This document shows, piece after piece, positions 1 to 10,083 of a stretch of 64,000 nucleotides of DNA. Origin of the DNA: Galerina marginata (Eukaryota; Basidiomycota; Agaricomycetes; Agaricales; Galerinaceae). Each line of letters starts with the position of its first letter. Position 1 is the first letter of the stretch. Location: positions 1,426,001 through 1,490,000 of the forward strand of contig JAECYW010000008.1 of NCBI GenBank assembly GCA_023014335.1, read 5' to 3'. The position numbers and the translations under genes were made by a program. The notes beneath the pieces are model-generated. The model worked only from the letters and a program-made list of their open reading frames with translations, searched no databases and was not told the origin of the DNA.

Positions 1-1423
1 CAATGTCGAGATTTCTCGCGACGAGAGTGAGGTTGCGTCCCCCATCAACCCTCTGGAACATCGCCACTCCACCGTCAACGTTAGCCCCTGCGATCAAAAA
101 CTCATCGCCACCATCTACGACGCGGCCAATCGTCATGCTGCGGATCTGTTTAAGACCAGTGAAAACTTGAGCTTGCAGTGTTAGGGTACCCGCAACCTGA
201 TTAACCGGTTGCAGAGGCGGCTCTTGTCGTGCTTGCCATTGTCGCGCGTGGAACCTCCGCCTGGCATTCGTAGGGGAGGGGTCATCAGCACCGAATGGAG
301 CAGTTGTCGATGACGGTTGGGTAGGCTCTGTCGTAGACGAGTTCTTGAACTCAAAAATGGCGATCGAATCCCCGCGAGGATCGAATTCCGGTCCAAGGTT
401 CCTGTTGCTGACGTAGATCAGGGGATCGGGGAACTTGTCTGTAGGCTCTGAGATGAGGATCTCAGCTCCGGCGAAAGAGCCGTTGAAGTTGATGTCTTGC
501 GGAATGATGGAAACGTTGGCGAGGAGCGGGAAGGTGGTGCCGTTAGGAGCAGCTGGAATTTGCTGTGCAGTCAGTGTAGATGTGAGCTCGTTTACGGTGA
601 ACAGGATGCCATCTAAATCAATGAATCAGCAAGATTGTCCATCTGAAGAGAAATGTCGTTACATACCGCGAATAGCCATGTGCCTTGGTCCGTTACCGGG
701 AGCGACGTCAATCTGGCCTTGTATCCTGAACTTTCCAGGGGTGCCATCGTTTACAAGACGCCAGATTTTGTCAGCACCCTAAAGTAGAAAGAACTCCAAG
801 TCAGTAACAATTCAAGATGTAATAGTTCATGCAACAAACGCACCAGGTCAGATACCAAAACCTCTCCGTTGAACTCCAACGACATATGCGGATTAGAAGG
901 GCCTCCAAACACTGGGAACTCGACGACAGGAGAGTCCGTTTGGAAGTGCAGAGGGTCGTCAGGCATTGTGGCCACGAGAGAACAGTTGGGAGAGCCAAAC
1001 TAAAGGTCGGGCAGAAGTCATTTAGCATAGATATTCTTATGCCAAGAAAAGGTGCTCACGTTCATCGCAGTAACCTCCCCAGTCGACAAAGGATTCGTAA
1101 AAGTGGGTCCATTTCCACCAGTCGACACGGTATCCACCAGAGTCAGGTTACGCTCTGAGTCCACCAAGAAGGATTGTAGATTCCCGACAGGCCCAATCTC
1201 ATTTACCGCACTGTAAGAATCGGAATCAATTAGTAACATTCAAAAGTCAGTGAGCAAGTACTCACTATAGAATGCTAGAATTTAGGGGGTGCGATGCTAT
1301 CCACGACGGGTTCGCTCCCGTCGTCGTTTCTTCTCTGAGAATAAGGGTAGAAGCATCCGAGTTGAAGACGTATGTGGCGACGAAAGTCGAAAAGCCACCG
1401 GCGAGGATGGTGAAGTTGACCAT
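1..1423 (-). CDS. Lactonase-type seven-bladed beta-propeller protein, 3' end outside the window
   Basis: Belongs to the 7-bladed beta-propeller lactonase family, which holds 6-phosphogluconolactonase/YbhE-like proteins and fungal carboxy-cis,cis-muconate cyclases; the substrate cannot be told from sequence. Exons read on the minus strand are 1423-1266, 1210-1060, 999-844, 778-667 and 612-1, all with GT-AG introns and a continuous frame. Landmarks are NPSWIASHP followed by YAVNE in the first blade, GGPSNPH, EVLVSDLGADKIWRL, GNGPRHMAI, LFTVNEL and, at the edge, GGVAMFQRVDGGRNLTLVARN. The family normally ends a few residues later, so only the last codons are missing. No signal peptide is visible, so a cytosolic enzyme is likely. 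The start at 1423 is the first ATG in frame with the first blade. A LINE lies 103 bp upstream and separates the gene from its original promoter. Family call is firm; exact reaction is not. Confidence 0.8.
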
Positions 1424-1525
1424 GGCAGTTGGAAGGGCGTGACCGTGAGGAAGAAATTCTAAATGTGAATGACAATGAAAAGGCAGTGAACGCTGCACGC
1501 AGCGATAGTTAGTCTGGAGAAGTCT

Positions 1526-1540
1526 AAAGGGCGCTTGGCC
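1526..1540. repeat. LINE target-site duplication, left copy
   Basis: The 15-bp word AAAGGGCGCTTGGCC occurs here and again at 24578-24592, directly bordering the two ends of the LINE. A duplication of this length is typical of target-primed reverse transcription. Confidence 0.9.
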
Positions 1541-1644
1541 CATCGCTCCTTGATCTCGTACTGCCACCTGCGCAACAATTCCCACGGTAGAACATACCGA
1601 AAGAATAACAGCAAAGGAGCATCACAGCGTCAAGTAAGAATAAA

Positions 1645-3834
1645 ATGAGCACAATTAAAACCCCAGACCCGCCGAATGAAACCTCAGAACACACAACCAC
1701 GAATACAGGTACCATTGGCCCCACTAAACAAATTAAAAGCACCCGCGCACTCCGAGTCGACAGCACTAACGCTGTGACGAATCTCCAAAGACCACCCGGT
1801 GTCATTATGAGAGCGGTAAACGGTGCTACAAATGCTACTAGGTCACTGCTAAAAACCCCAAGTAAGACAACGAAGGCAAACCAGCTAGGCACCCCAAAAA
1901 CCCCAACCGGAAGAAACATGCAGCATGGTGACATGACACCAACCAAAAGGTCTCTGGCGCAAACCGTCCCGAACACCGACACCGAGTCTGCCACGGATGA
2001 GCATATGCTGGGACCGTATGACAACAAGGAAAACTGGGGTTCATCCAATACTGTTGACTCCGTCGGACCCCTCGGGACCGACCTCTTCTCCCCCCAAGTG
2101 CAGAATCAGGAGGACTCACAATCCTTCAATGACGGAGCAAGTGCAACCACGACCGATGCAACCCCCTTCTCAGAGGCACAAAAACTCGACAATGTCCGTG
2201 CAAACCTCAAGGATGCATGCAGCTTCCTCCGCTCCCTTACCCTACTATCGACTGCGAGAGAGGACAGGGAAACCAACCAGTACGTGAATGAGATCACAGA
2301 AATCATGTCCGGGGAAGCGTTCCACACAGCCGCGGAACGCAATACAACCCTACTTGCAGCCATCGCAGCCATCGCACAGCAAGTCACGCACGCAGCCGAA
2401 GGTGCAAAGCACAATACTGTTACCATGGACAAGAAGCTCGACCAGGTCATCTTGAGCTCGTCGGAGAACACCCGAAATCTGGCCACCATTGCGATGCGCG
2501 CTGTTGGCGGCGCCAGCCTGGGGGCTGGCACTACCAACGGAAGCAGCACCATGACCCAGAAAGTAAGCAAAACTGCAATGGCACCATCCGAGAACCCACC
2601 AACAGAAACTGAGGCCGCACAGAGTGCACGGGTCCAGTCCAACCCAAACAAAGCCCACCACCCAACTCGCTTCGTCATTCAATTCCTTCCCAAAGGCATT
2701 GACATGGACAAACGTATGGACTCCAAGACTATCGTCAACACTGTTAATGAGGCACTTGCTGAAAACCCACTCTCGTCTCACCTGAGGATCGTCGCGGCAT
2801 CGTATAACAAACAGGGAAACCTCATCCTATCGACAATTGGGGGCCAAACTGCTGCAGAGCTAGCACCATTTGCGGACCTCTTCAAAGCAAAGATAGCCCA
2901 GGGCCAAACTGTTGAGGCAAGGGAGGACAAGCGCTGGTTTAAAATCCAGGTTGATGGTCTCAGCACGGTCTCGGTCACCATAGACGGAGTACGGGGGGTG
3001 CACTCCCCAGATTCTGTCCATGAGGAATTAGCTGCCTGCAACCCAATATACTCTACCGCCAGGTTGAACATAGTCTCCCGGCCCCGCTGGATGCGAACAG
3101 CGGAGGAGACTAGAAGGATCAGTCGCTCATCGGTTGTCTTTGCTGTTGACAGTGAATCTATAGCAAAGAAAATCCTCTCTGGGAAGACATTAGCAGCATT
3201 CGGCCGCCACTGCACCCTACGCGCATACCAGGACCGCCCGCCAATCAAACAGTGTAAGAAGTGCTGGGGCTGGGACCACAGTGCTGAAAAGTGCAAAGCC
3301 ACAGAAGACACCTGCCGCTTGTGTGGTCAGGGCCATTCAGAGTCAAACCATCCAATAACAGAATGCCAGACCTGCTTAACCCTCATTGAAAATGGAGATA
3401 TGGCAATTGAAACGGACGGAGCTGGGTGTGACCACTTTTGGAAGTGCGTCAACTGCAAAGCAGCCGGGGCCGACAACATCTCCTCCAACCACACATCTGA
3501 CTGTCGACGTTGCCCCGCTCGCCTGAGTAGATACGGGACAGCCCGCAACTATGAACGAAAAGCTGAGAAGTCAGAAAACCCATGGAGAGTTGTCATCCCA
3601 AAACCAAAACCAACAGCCAAACCAAAACCCCGCGCAAAGAAAGCCACAGTGGCAGAGCCAAAGTCCCTCCCATATGGTGATCCTGAGCCCCTTCTGAACT
3701 CCCAGAATGCCTTCTCGTTGATAGACCCTGATGCACCGCATAACCAGATAGCGCCGTGGGACGAAACATGGGATGGAAACATGATGGCACCAAACCCAGT
3801 CGATCCCCTCCTGTCCAACCCTTCCCAATGTTAG
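1645..3834 (+). CDS. LINE ORF1 protein, gag-like with zinc knuckles
   Basis: A 729-residue nucleic-acid-binding protein, expected to coat LINE RNA in the ribonucleoprotein particle. The N-terminal third is Thr/Ser/Pro-rich and probably disordered; the middle (about residues 345-530) is an RRM-like esterase-free gag region containing FVIQFLPKG and RWFKIQVDGLSTVSV. From about residue 537 a CX2CX4HX4C knuckle (CKKCWGWDHSAEKC) is followed by further Cys/His clusters starting CRLCGQGH, CQTC and CVNC. The C-terminus is Lys/Pro-rich with repeated PKPK/KPKP. The stop overlaps the ORF2 start (ATGTTAG at 3828-3834), suggesting coupled translation. The start ATG at 1645 follows an A-rich leader. The middle-domain label is inference; the zinc knuckles are directly visible. 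Confidence 0.85.
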   Translation: MSTIKTPDPPNETSEHTTTNTGTIGPTKQIKSTRALRVDSTNAVTNLQRPPGVIMRAVNGATNATRSLLKTPSKTTKANQLGTPKTPTGRNMQHGDMTPTKRSLAQTVPNTDTESATDEHMLGPYDNKENWGSSNTVDSVGPLGTDLFSPQVQNQEDSQSFNDGASATTTDATPFSEAQKLDNVRANLKDACSFLRSLTLLSTAREDRETNQYVNEITEIMSGEAFHTAAERNTTLLAAIAAIAQQVTHAAEGAKHNTVTMDKKLDQVILSSSENTRNLATIAMRAVGGASLGAGTTNGSSTMTQKVSKTAMAPSENPPTETEAAQSARVQSNPNKAHHPTRFVIQFLPKGIDMDKRMDSKTIVNTVNEALAENPLSSHLRIVAASYNKQGNLILSTIGGQTAAELAPFADLFKAKIAQGQTVEAREDKRWFKIQVDGLSTVSVTIDGVRGVHSPDSVHEELAACNPIYSTARLNIVSRPRWMRTAEETRRISRSSVVFAVDSESIAKKILSGKTLAAFGRHCTLRAYQDRPPIKQCKKCWGWDHSAEKCKATEDTCRLCGQGHSESNHPITECQTCLTLIENGDMAIETDGAGCDHFWKCVNCKAAGADNISSNHTSDCRRCPARLSRYGTARNYERKAEKSENPWRVVIPKPKPTAKPKPRAKKATVAEPKSLPYGDPEPLLNSQNAFSLIDPDAPHNQIAPWDETWDGNMMAPNPVDPLLSNPSQC

Positions 3835-5250
3835 AGACACCAGCCAGGGAACACCATACGCAGCCAATACGAATCGCACAACTCAATGCCCAGCGGAAGA
3901 AGGATGTGGTTGTAAGCCTACTCAATGAACATGTAAATGACTTTGACATCATTCTACTCCAAGAACCAGCCTGGGGCTTCATTGGCAGTGTGGATGGGAA
4001 GAGGATCAACGGGCCAATAGCACTACAGGGATGGATCCCAATCGTACCTATAACAAAAAATACAGACATCCGGCCACGAACAATGGCATATTATCGCCAA
4101 CGAGAAGACTTCGAGATAACCCTGAGAACGGACATCCTTGAAGATCGCGACGGACAAATCCTGGACATAAACCAACAAGGCCAGCCACGGGTGACAATTA
4201 TAAACACATACAATGATACGCCAGGATTAAAGCGTCAGTGCATTCTCAACCGACTGCGCCAACTAAACCTCGAGAACAACCATGCAACCATTATCACTGG
4301 GGACTTCAACCTCCACCATGACCTCTGGTCAGACAGACCTGCCACAAATGATCAGCTGACTGAAAGGATTGTGGACTGGCTCTCGGAAAAGGGATTCGCA
4401 CTCCTGAATCCAAAGGGTGAAATCACCCACCCGCAACGAAGCAGAAATGAACGACCATCAGTCATAGATCTGACATTTGCAAATGGACGAGCTGTCGCAA
4501 CCAACATCATCCAGGAGTGGGCAATAGACCCCAGTCTAGCCCATGACTCAGACCACTATGCGATCAAGTTCACGATAAACCACACACCAGTTGAGATCCA
4601 CAATATAACAGGGGAAAAATACAGTCTGAAGGATGTTGACATGGATGTCTGGACAGGAGCATTAGAGGACGAGATGCTGACAGAAAAGGAGACACTGGAC
4701 CTGCTCCTGACAGAGGAACCCCTGACGGAGGGCAACCTTGACACCTGTGAGCAGGCCCTAACAAAGTGCATCCTAAACACGATTGCGAGGGCGGGTAAAG
4801 TTCGCACCCCGTGCGCACAAGCTAAACCATGGTGGGATGAAGAGTTGGCAGGGGCATCACAAAGAGTGGCAGAGGCTAGAGAGGAGCAAAAACGGCATCA
4901 GAATGTGCTTGACCAGAATATAGGTGGAACCATACGCAACAGGATCAAACGAGCTCGAAACTTCTTCAGACGCCTGTGTAAATTCAAAAAGCAAGGGTGG
5001 GCAACAGAAAAACTCGAGAGCGCTACCTCAAATGATATATGGGGCTTCCAGGACTGGTCCAAGGGCGCTAGGAACTACCCAACCCCTCCAATTTCCACTG
5101 GTGAAGGAACACCCAAAGCAGTCAGCCACATGGACAAGTGCGACGCAATTAGGCGTGAGCTCTATCAACCACCACCAGAACTCGAAACAGAATTCCAACC
5201 CAACATAACGGACCGCCTCGATGGCGACCTCATCTTCACACCAATCACTC
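3828..5250 (+). pseudogene. LINE ORF2, first segment: AP-type endonuclease domain, cut by an insertion
   Basis: Encodes the endonuclease that nicks the target DNA. Motifs of the exonuclease-endonuclease-phosphatase fold are seen in order: IAQLNAQR near the start, LLQEPAWG, TGDFNLHHDLW, VIDLTFANG and the catalytic DSDHYAI. A Cys-poor linker follows. The likely start is the ATG at 3828, which overlaps the ORF1 stop; the frame is open 24 codons further upstream inside ORF1. The frame runs into a TIR element at 5250 and would stop at 5261. The missing part resumes at 10084. No frame damage is seen besides the insertion. Confidence 0.88.
5243..5250. repeat. Target-site duplication of the TIR element, left copy
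   Basis: AATCACT plus a following C is repeated at 10076-10083. The duplication is 7 or 8 bp because the last C can belong to either the target or the element. Using one copy joins the LINE ORF2 frame exactly. Confidence 0.85.
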
Positions 5251-5882
5251 ACCTGTGGTGACTACATTTATATATGACCTACTGGCAGTGGCCTGAACCA
5301 CGGATATGGAATTTCCGGGAGTTTGCCAGGCTACCATTTTAGGTAGCACCTCAGAAAAAAGCCTGTAGGGTGCCGGAAATGCCGGGGGTAGGTTGGGAAT
5401 GCCTCTCGGAAGGCGGGTAGGGTGTTTGAGATGCCGAAAATTCCAGGGAGAGTGGCGGGATATGGCTAGAAAAGCGCAGGGGGGCGGGGATGTACAAACA
5501 ATGCACAAACAATGCACTATTTTGATCCTGGGGCGCTATTTTTGCTCCTGTGCAGGATATGGGTCAATCCCCGGCGCCAAAATTTGTGCAGTAGGTTGGA
5601 ATATATTATCTACACCCTATTCAGCCTTTAGCGCGCGTCAAACGAAGCGGGAATGGGTGGATTAGAGAATGAGCTTCTGGATGACGCTCTATTTTTAGTT
5701 CATGAATATTCCGAAAGCGGAAATTAGCCCCGGAATGCTTTGATGGGCTCGTTTTTGCTCCCCCTTTTCCCTTCTATTGCTTTCCCGTTGAAATAAAATA
5801 TATGACTGTATTCTCCTCAAAAATGCGAACAAAATGATACTAATTTTATCCCCTGAACCTGCCTGGAAGGTGAGAAACGACT
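5250..5882 (+). repeat. Left terminal inverted repeat of the DNA transposon
   Basis: Pairs with 9443-10075 on the other strand. Similarity begins at the element edge and fades after GGTGAGAAACGACTT (left) versus GGTGAAAAATGACTC (right). The outer 50 bp are more diverged than the inner part. Confidence 0.85.
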
Positions 5883-6394
5883 TCTACAACATCCAGATGA
5901 CCTGTCTACCCTCGAGATTCTTGTGATTCAGGTTTGCTTACTGGTCCGTAGGTCCAGCCTCAATTAGATAGTAAAGGAATAACATTTATATTTACTACTA
6001 TACAAGACACAGGTACTACAGGTGTCCCTAATGAACAAAAGAACGAACGTGGTATGCGATTCGGTTGGGTTTGATGCAGGACACGCGGCGCTATACAGGC
6101 GAACCTCAGTGTACTCGGTTCGTATTCTCTGGAACCCGCACTTGCCCACACAGACGGTGCGCCAAACGTTGAACGCAAGATGGAGGCAGTGAAGACTGCT
6201 TGACATCTTCGTCCTCCCACGTGTCGTCGCCCACATGGATCGTGAACGGCGAGCTGGGAGAGGTTGTAAGTGCGAGATGCACTGGATGCAGGCGGTGGGC
6301 AAACTATCAGCAACGTGAACAGCGTCATGAAGACGGTGTTCGTGTTCGTTGCCTCCGTTTGGCTCACGGGCTGTGGTGAATTGGGGGGCACTGG

Positions 6395-6915
6395 GGAAGC
6401 GGCGTAGGCAGCGCTGAAGCGCACCAGCCTAACTAAGCCCATGTCATGCCCTCCAGCGTGGGCGATGTGAGTGGGTGGTCGTATTCGCCTCCTTGTTTGC
6501 GTCGGGTCGCGTGGCCGTGTTGTCCTGCTGTTGAAGAATTGGTGTAGGTGGCGGTTGGGGTAGGGGGGCGTCGAAGGTGTGCCTCAACCGGGTAGCGAGA
6601 AGGAGGGCACCATGCTTTCTAGTCGACGTCTGCCCTGCGCAGTTGGTTAGGTTGAGTGATGGGGAATCAGATTTGCCTCGACCTCGCAAGCGACATGAAT
6701 GCCAAAAACACGAACATCGTCTTCGGTTCGTTTATTCGATTCGGCTCGCAGGGCTGACGCACTTCGCTTTGCGGGCTCAGCGGTTGGAGCGGTGGCGCAG
6801 GTGAGCACTGAGGAGAGAAGTAGGCAGCGCTGAGCCAACGTCTCTATAGGCTACGGTAAGGAGGATATGGCAACGGCGTCGTGCCCTCCGCCCTGTGCGA
6901 TGTCAGTGGATAGGC
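6395..6915 (+). repeat. Diverged direct repeat inside the DNA transposon
   Basis: The word GTAGGCAGCGCTGA followed by a TGCCCTCC..G..GGCGATGT-type block occurs around 6405-6475 and again around 6815-6915. The copies differ by substitutions and small indels, with a spacing of roughly 420 bp. Confidence 0.5.
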
Positions 6916-7090
6916 GACGACGACTTGACTCGCCACGTACCAGGCGGGTCCCCCACTTCCAGCGCCTCCCCTTACGCACTTCAACCTTCAGCTCCTACGG
7001 GGTCCTTGCTGAGCCGGCCCACATCGCGAGGGGAGGGGCGCACAGCGTCGAAATGTCATTTCGATCACGAGGTGAGAGCCGCATGGCGTC
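6870..7090 (+). repeat. Left arm of an internal inverted repeat in the DNA transposon
   Basis: The block around CACGTACCAGGCGGGTC, CCAGCGCCTCCCCTTACGCA and GAGCCGGCCCACATC is mirrored on the minus strand of about 8230-8490 (CACGTACCAGCCGGGTC, CCAGGGCCTCCCCTTGCGCA, GAGTCGGCCCACATC). The arms flank an AT-rich core and suggest an older palindromic element or a nested insertion. Confidence 0.6.
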
Positions 7091-8229
7091 GGTAGGCGGT
7101 AGGCGGGTTCGTACTTGGTGGAGAAACTTATTCAGGTATAAATGTAATTAGTGGTTAATATAACGATAGTATGCAAAATGAAACATACCAGTTGAGAGTT
7201 CGGGGCACGAAGGGGCAAGGGAGAGTTGAGGGAGATGGTGATGTTGGCAGTTGATGCAGAGCTCGCACGGTTGGAGTTTGTTGACCTCGTCGTCAGCTGA
7301 GCTTAAACTTGGCGGACCGTGCAATCCGGCGACTGCGCGCATCGACGCTGACGACGTTGGACAAAGCAGATAGATAAAAATAAACTGAGGAAGTTATTTA
7401 AATGAGTATTCTAAATAGAACTACCGACGAAGTATAAGAAAATACAATATATACGCCTCGTAATGAGTGTAATTAAATCTGAGAGGTGATTTCGGTATTG
7501 ACGTCTCATATTCGAGAAGCCATACCTCACGGATTGGAGTATATATCCCAATAAAAATTACACTCCTGAGAGAACCTAATGTACATACTTCAAAGTAGAT
7601 ACTTCGGACGACATTCGAACAATCTTTTTTTATTAACATCGGTATTCACCTACCAGGAACTTTATTGAGCTACACCTTGATAACATCTCATGGTATCAGG
7701 CTATTCATTCCTTCAAACTCATCTATTTAAATTATAATAATCTTTATAACAGCTATAGCAGTTTAATACCACCCCTCTCATGCTTGCAGTGGGTTTATTC
7801 TCTGGACGAGTAGTGTAGCATTGAGCCTGTTCAGCGCTCAGCACCTAGGATCTGTATTTTGAGCGTAAAAATTTGTATTTACCTTACTGGGACTTATAAG
7901 CCGGGAATAATGAATTATACACAAGTCGTAACATATCCCGTTGATAAACAAGCTCTCGGATCTGCTGGGGACTGCATCGGAGGGCTTGCAGACTTCGAGA
8001 GCGGATCGGAGGCTCGTCGGTCCGGGTTTCCGAGCCAATCGGGTCGGTCGCGGAAACGGCCGGGTAGCACATCAACAACGTTCAGGCGTCGTTGATCTCT
8101 TCCTCAACCACCACGACCGCCTCTTCCTCCCTCTCCCTTTTCCGTCCCGGCCCCGAATGGTCCAATAAACCAGGTAAGCTAGTATATATTCTTAATAAAT
8201 ACTATGTTTCTGACACTTCAGGTTGTGTA

Positions 8230-8490
8230 TAGGAACTGTCTACATTTCGACACATCGGCTTGACGTCGCGCGCCCCTCCCTTCCTCCAGGATGTGGGCCG
8301 ACTCAGGAAGAATTTGGGTAGGAGTTGAGGGGCCGGGATGCGCAAGGGGAGGCCCTGGAAGAGGGAGACCCGGCTGGTACGTGCAAATCGAGTCAATACG
8401 ATTCAATTTGTTTCCCTTGTCAACTCGTCCACCCCTCCACTCATCCCATCTAACTGCGCAGGGCGGACACGGACGACAATCGGCGTAGCG
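8230..8490 (-). repeat. Right arm of the internal inverted repeat
   Basis: Reverse-complement partner of about 6870-7090. It is diverged, with small insertions between matching blocks. Confidence 0.6.
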
Positions 8491-8585
8491 TCCGTTCTCC
8501 ATCAAGTACGTTGATACGTATGCGGGACAGTCGACCCCAATCCAGCCTAATCCCCGCCGGCTCCTCTGCTTCAGCGAGGCTCGTC

Positions 8586-9060
8586 GTTTCAACAACGGCG
8601 ACGCGACATTAAGGAAGGAGCCAGGCGCAGACGTCGTCCATTTGCGACGACGTTCGTGTCATTGCCGCCCCATCGACCACCGCCCAGCACCATCGTCGAC
8701 GCCAGTCCACCCCAACATCCTCCGGCAGCAATGCGACCACCGAGTCCCGCTGTTTCAAGAACGACGACGCGATATAGAGCAAGGATTCATACGTCAGACG
8801 TCGTCCATTCGTGACGACGTTTGTGCTATTCGCCCCACCAGCTGCCCCCACCTCCATGCCTTATCCACCTCCCGACGTCTCCCTGCTCGTGCTCCACGTC
8901 ACTCGTGGGGCTCGATGCACGGGAGACGACGACTATAATGGCATTGGCTGGCAGTAGAGTGGTTGGTCCCTGCTCGTACTCCACTCAGTCGTTGGCCTCC
9001 ATGCACCGGAACCGTCGACTTCAATTGCACCGGCGGGCAGTCGCATGGCGGGTTGTCTTC
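8586..9060 (+). repeat. Diverged tandem repeats, CGACGACGT-rich
   Basis: Two copies about 165 bp apart share CAGACGTCGTCCATT and GACGACGTT (around 8620-8660 and 8790-8825). A second pair about 90 bp apart shares CTGCTCGT(G/A)CTCCAC (around 8883 and 8973). No protein coding is evident. Confidence 0.5.
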
Positions 9061-9442
9061 TCGCACCACCATTATTGCACCACCACCACGCGCTCGCCCG
9101 GCCCCACCTCTCCAGCTGAAGCTTTTCAAATGATCGCCTGCAGTGAGGTCGACTCGTCGTCCGTTTTGCTATTGTCCGTTCCACCAGCACTCTACGGATA
9201 GTGGGCTGCATGAGCCCATTCGAAGGTTGGGGTACCAGAGGACGGCGGTTGTATTATCTCGCGTGATTCATCGTCCCTCTTCTTCCTCCGTCCACTATTT
9301 CGTTTAATACCCCCTCAATAGAGTACCTGTGTTCTGTAGCATAGTACGTAGCATAGTAAAATACATATTTATCTTTTGCTACTCAAATAAAGCCAGAGGC
9401 ACGAAGAGCAATACAAACTGGATGTAGTCTGAACATTTAAGG

Positions 9443-10075
9443 AGTCATTTTTCACCTTCCAGGCAGGTTCAGGGGATGAAATTGGTATCATTCTGTTCGC
9501 ATTTTTGAGGAGAATAGAACTGTGCATCTTATTTTAACGGGACAGAAATAGTAGGGGAACGGGGAAGCAAAAACGAGCCCATCAAAGCATTCCGGGGCTA
9601 ATTTCCGCTTTCGGAATATTCATGAACTAAAAATAGAGCGTCATCCAGAAGCTCATTCTCTAATCCACCCATTCCCGCTTCGTTTGACGCGCGCTAAAGG
9701 CTGAATAGGGTGTAGATAATATATTCCAACCCATTGCACAAATTTTGGCGCCGTTAATTGACCCATATCCTGCACAGGAGCAAAAATAGCGCCCCAGGAT
9801 CAAAATGGTGCATTGTTTGTACATTATTTGTACATCCCCGCCCCCCTGCGCTTTTCTAGCCATATCCCGCCCCTCTCCCTGGAATTTTCGGCATCTCAAA
9901 CACCCTACCCGCCCTCCGAGAGGCATCCCCAACCTACCCCCGGCATTTCCGGCACCCTACAGGCTTTTTTCTGAGGTGCTACCTAAAATGGTAGCCAGGC
10001 AAACTCCCGGAAATTCCATATCCGTGGATCAGGCAACTGCCACTAGTTGATATAGAAATGTAGCAACCATGGCTG
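9443..10075 (-). repeat. Right terminal inverted repeat of the DNA transposon
   Basis: Reverse complement of 5250-5882 with a few percent mismatches in the inner part and more at the tip. Confidence 0.85.
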
Positions 10076-10083
10076 AATCACTC
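10076..10083. repeat. Target-site duplication of the TIR element, right copy
   Basis: AATCACTC, matching 5243-5250. The LINE ORF2 frame resumes at the next base. Confidence 0.85.

Larger units (their letters stand above)
5250..10075. mobile_element. Non-autonomous DNA transposon with ~633-bp terminal inverted repeats
   Basis: The left end 5250-5882 is the reverse complement of the right end 9443-10075 with scattered mismatches. The outermost bases align as CA(C/G)CnnTGGT, then CTACATT. A 7-8 bp target duplication flanks it. No ORF resembling a transposase is present; the longest frames are about 100 codons and include two mirror copies of the same meaningless TIR frame. The core holds diverged internal inverted and tandem repeats and an AT-rich centre (about 7120-8210). 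An 8-bp duplication would suit hAT, whereas long TIRs suit Mutator-like elements; the superfamily is left open. It needs a transposase supplied in trans. Confidence 0.85.

Noticed and set aside
1..1423. Naming the propeller a carboxymuconate cyclase
   Set aside because: The family contains several activities and the visible blades look more like YbhE-type lactonases; a specific name would overreach.
1524..2678. Large minus-strand frames opposite LINE ORF1
   Set aside because: Shadows of the ORF1 reading frame; hydrophobic, low-complexity products with no family fit.
5393..5665. 90-codon frame mirrored by an almost equal frame at 9660-9932
   Set aside because: Both frames lie inside the terminal inverted repeats, so their similarity comes from the repeat; composition is not protein-like.
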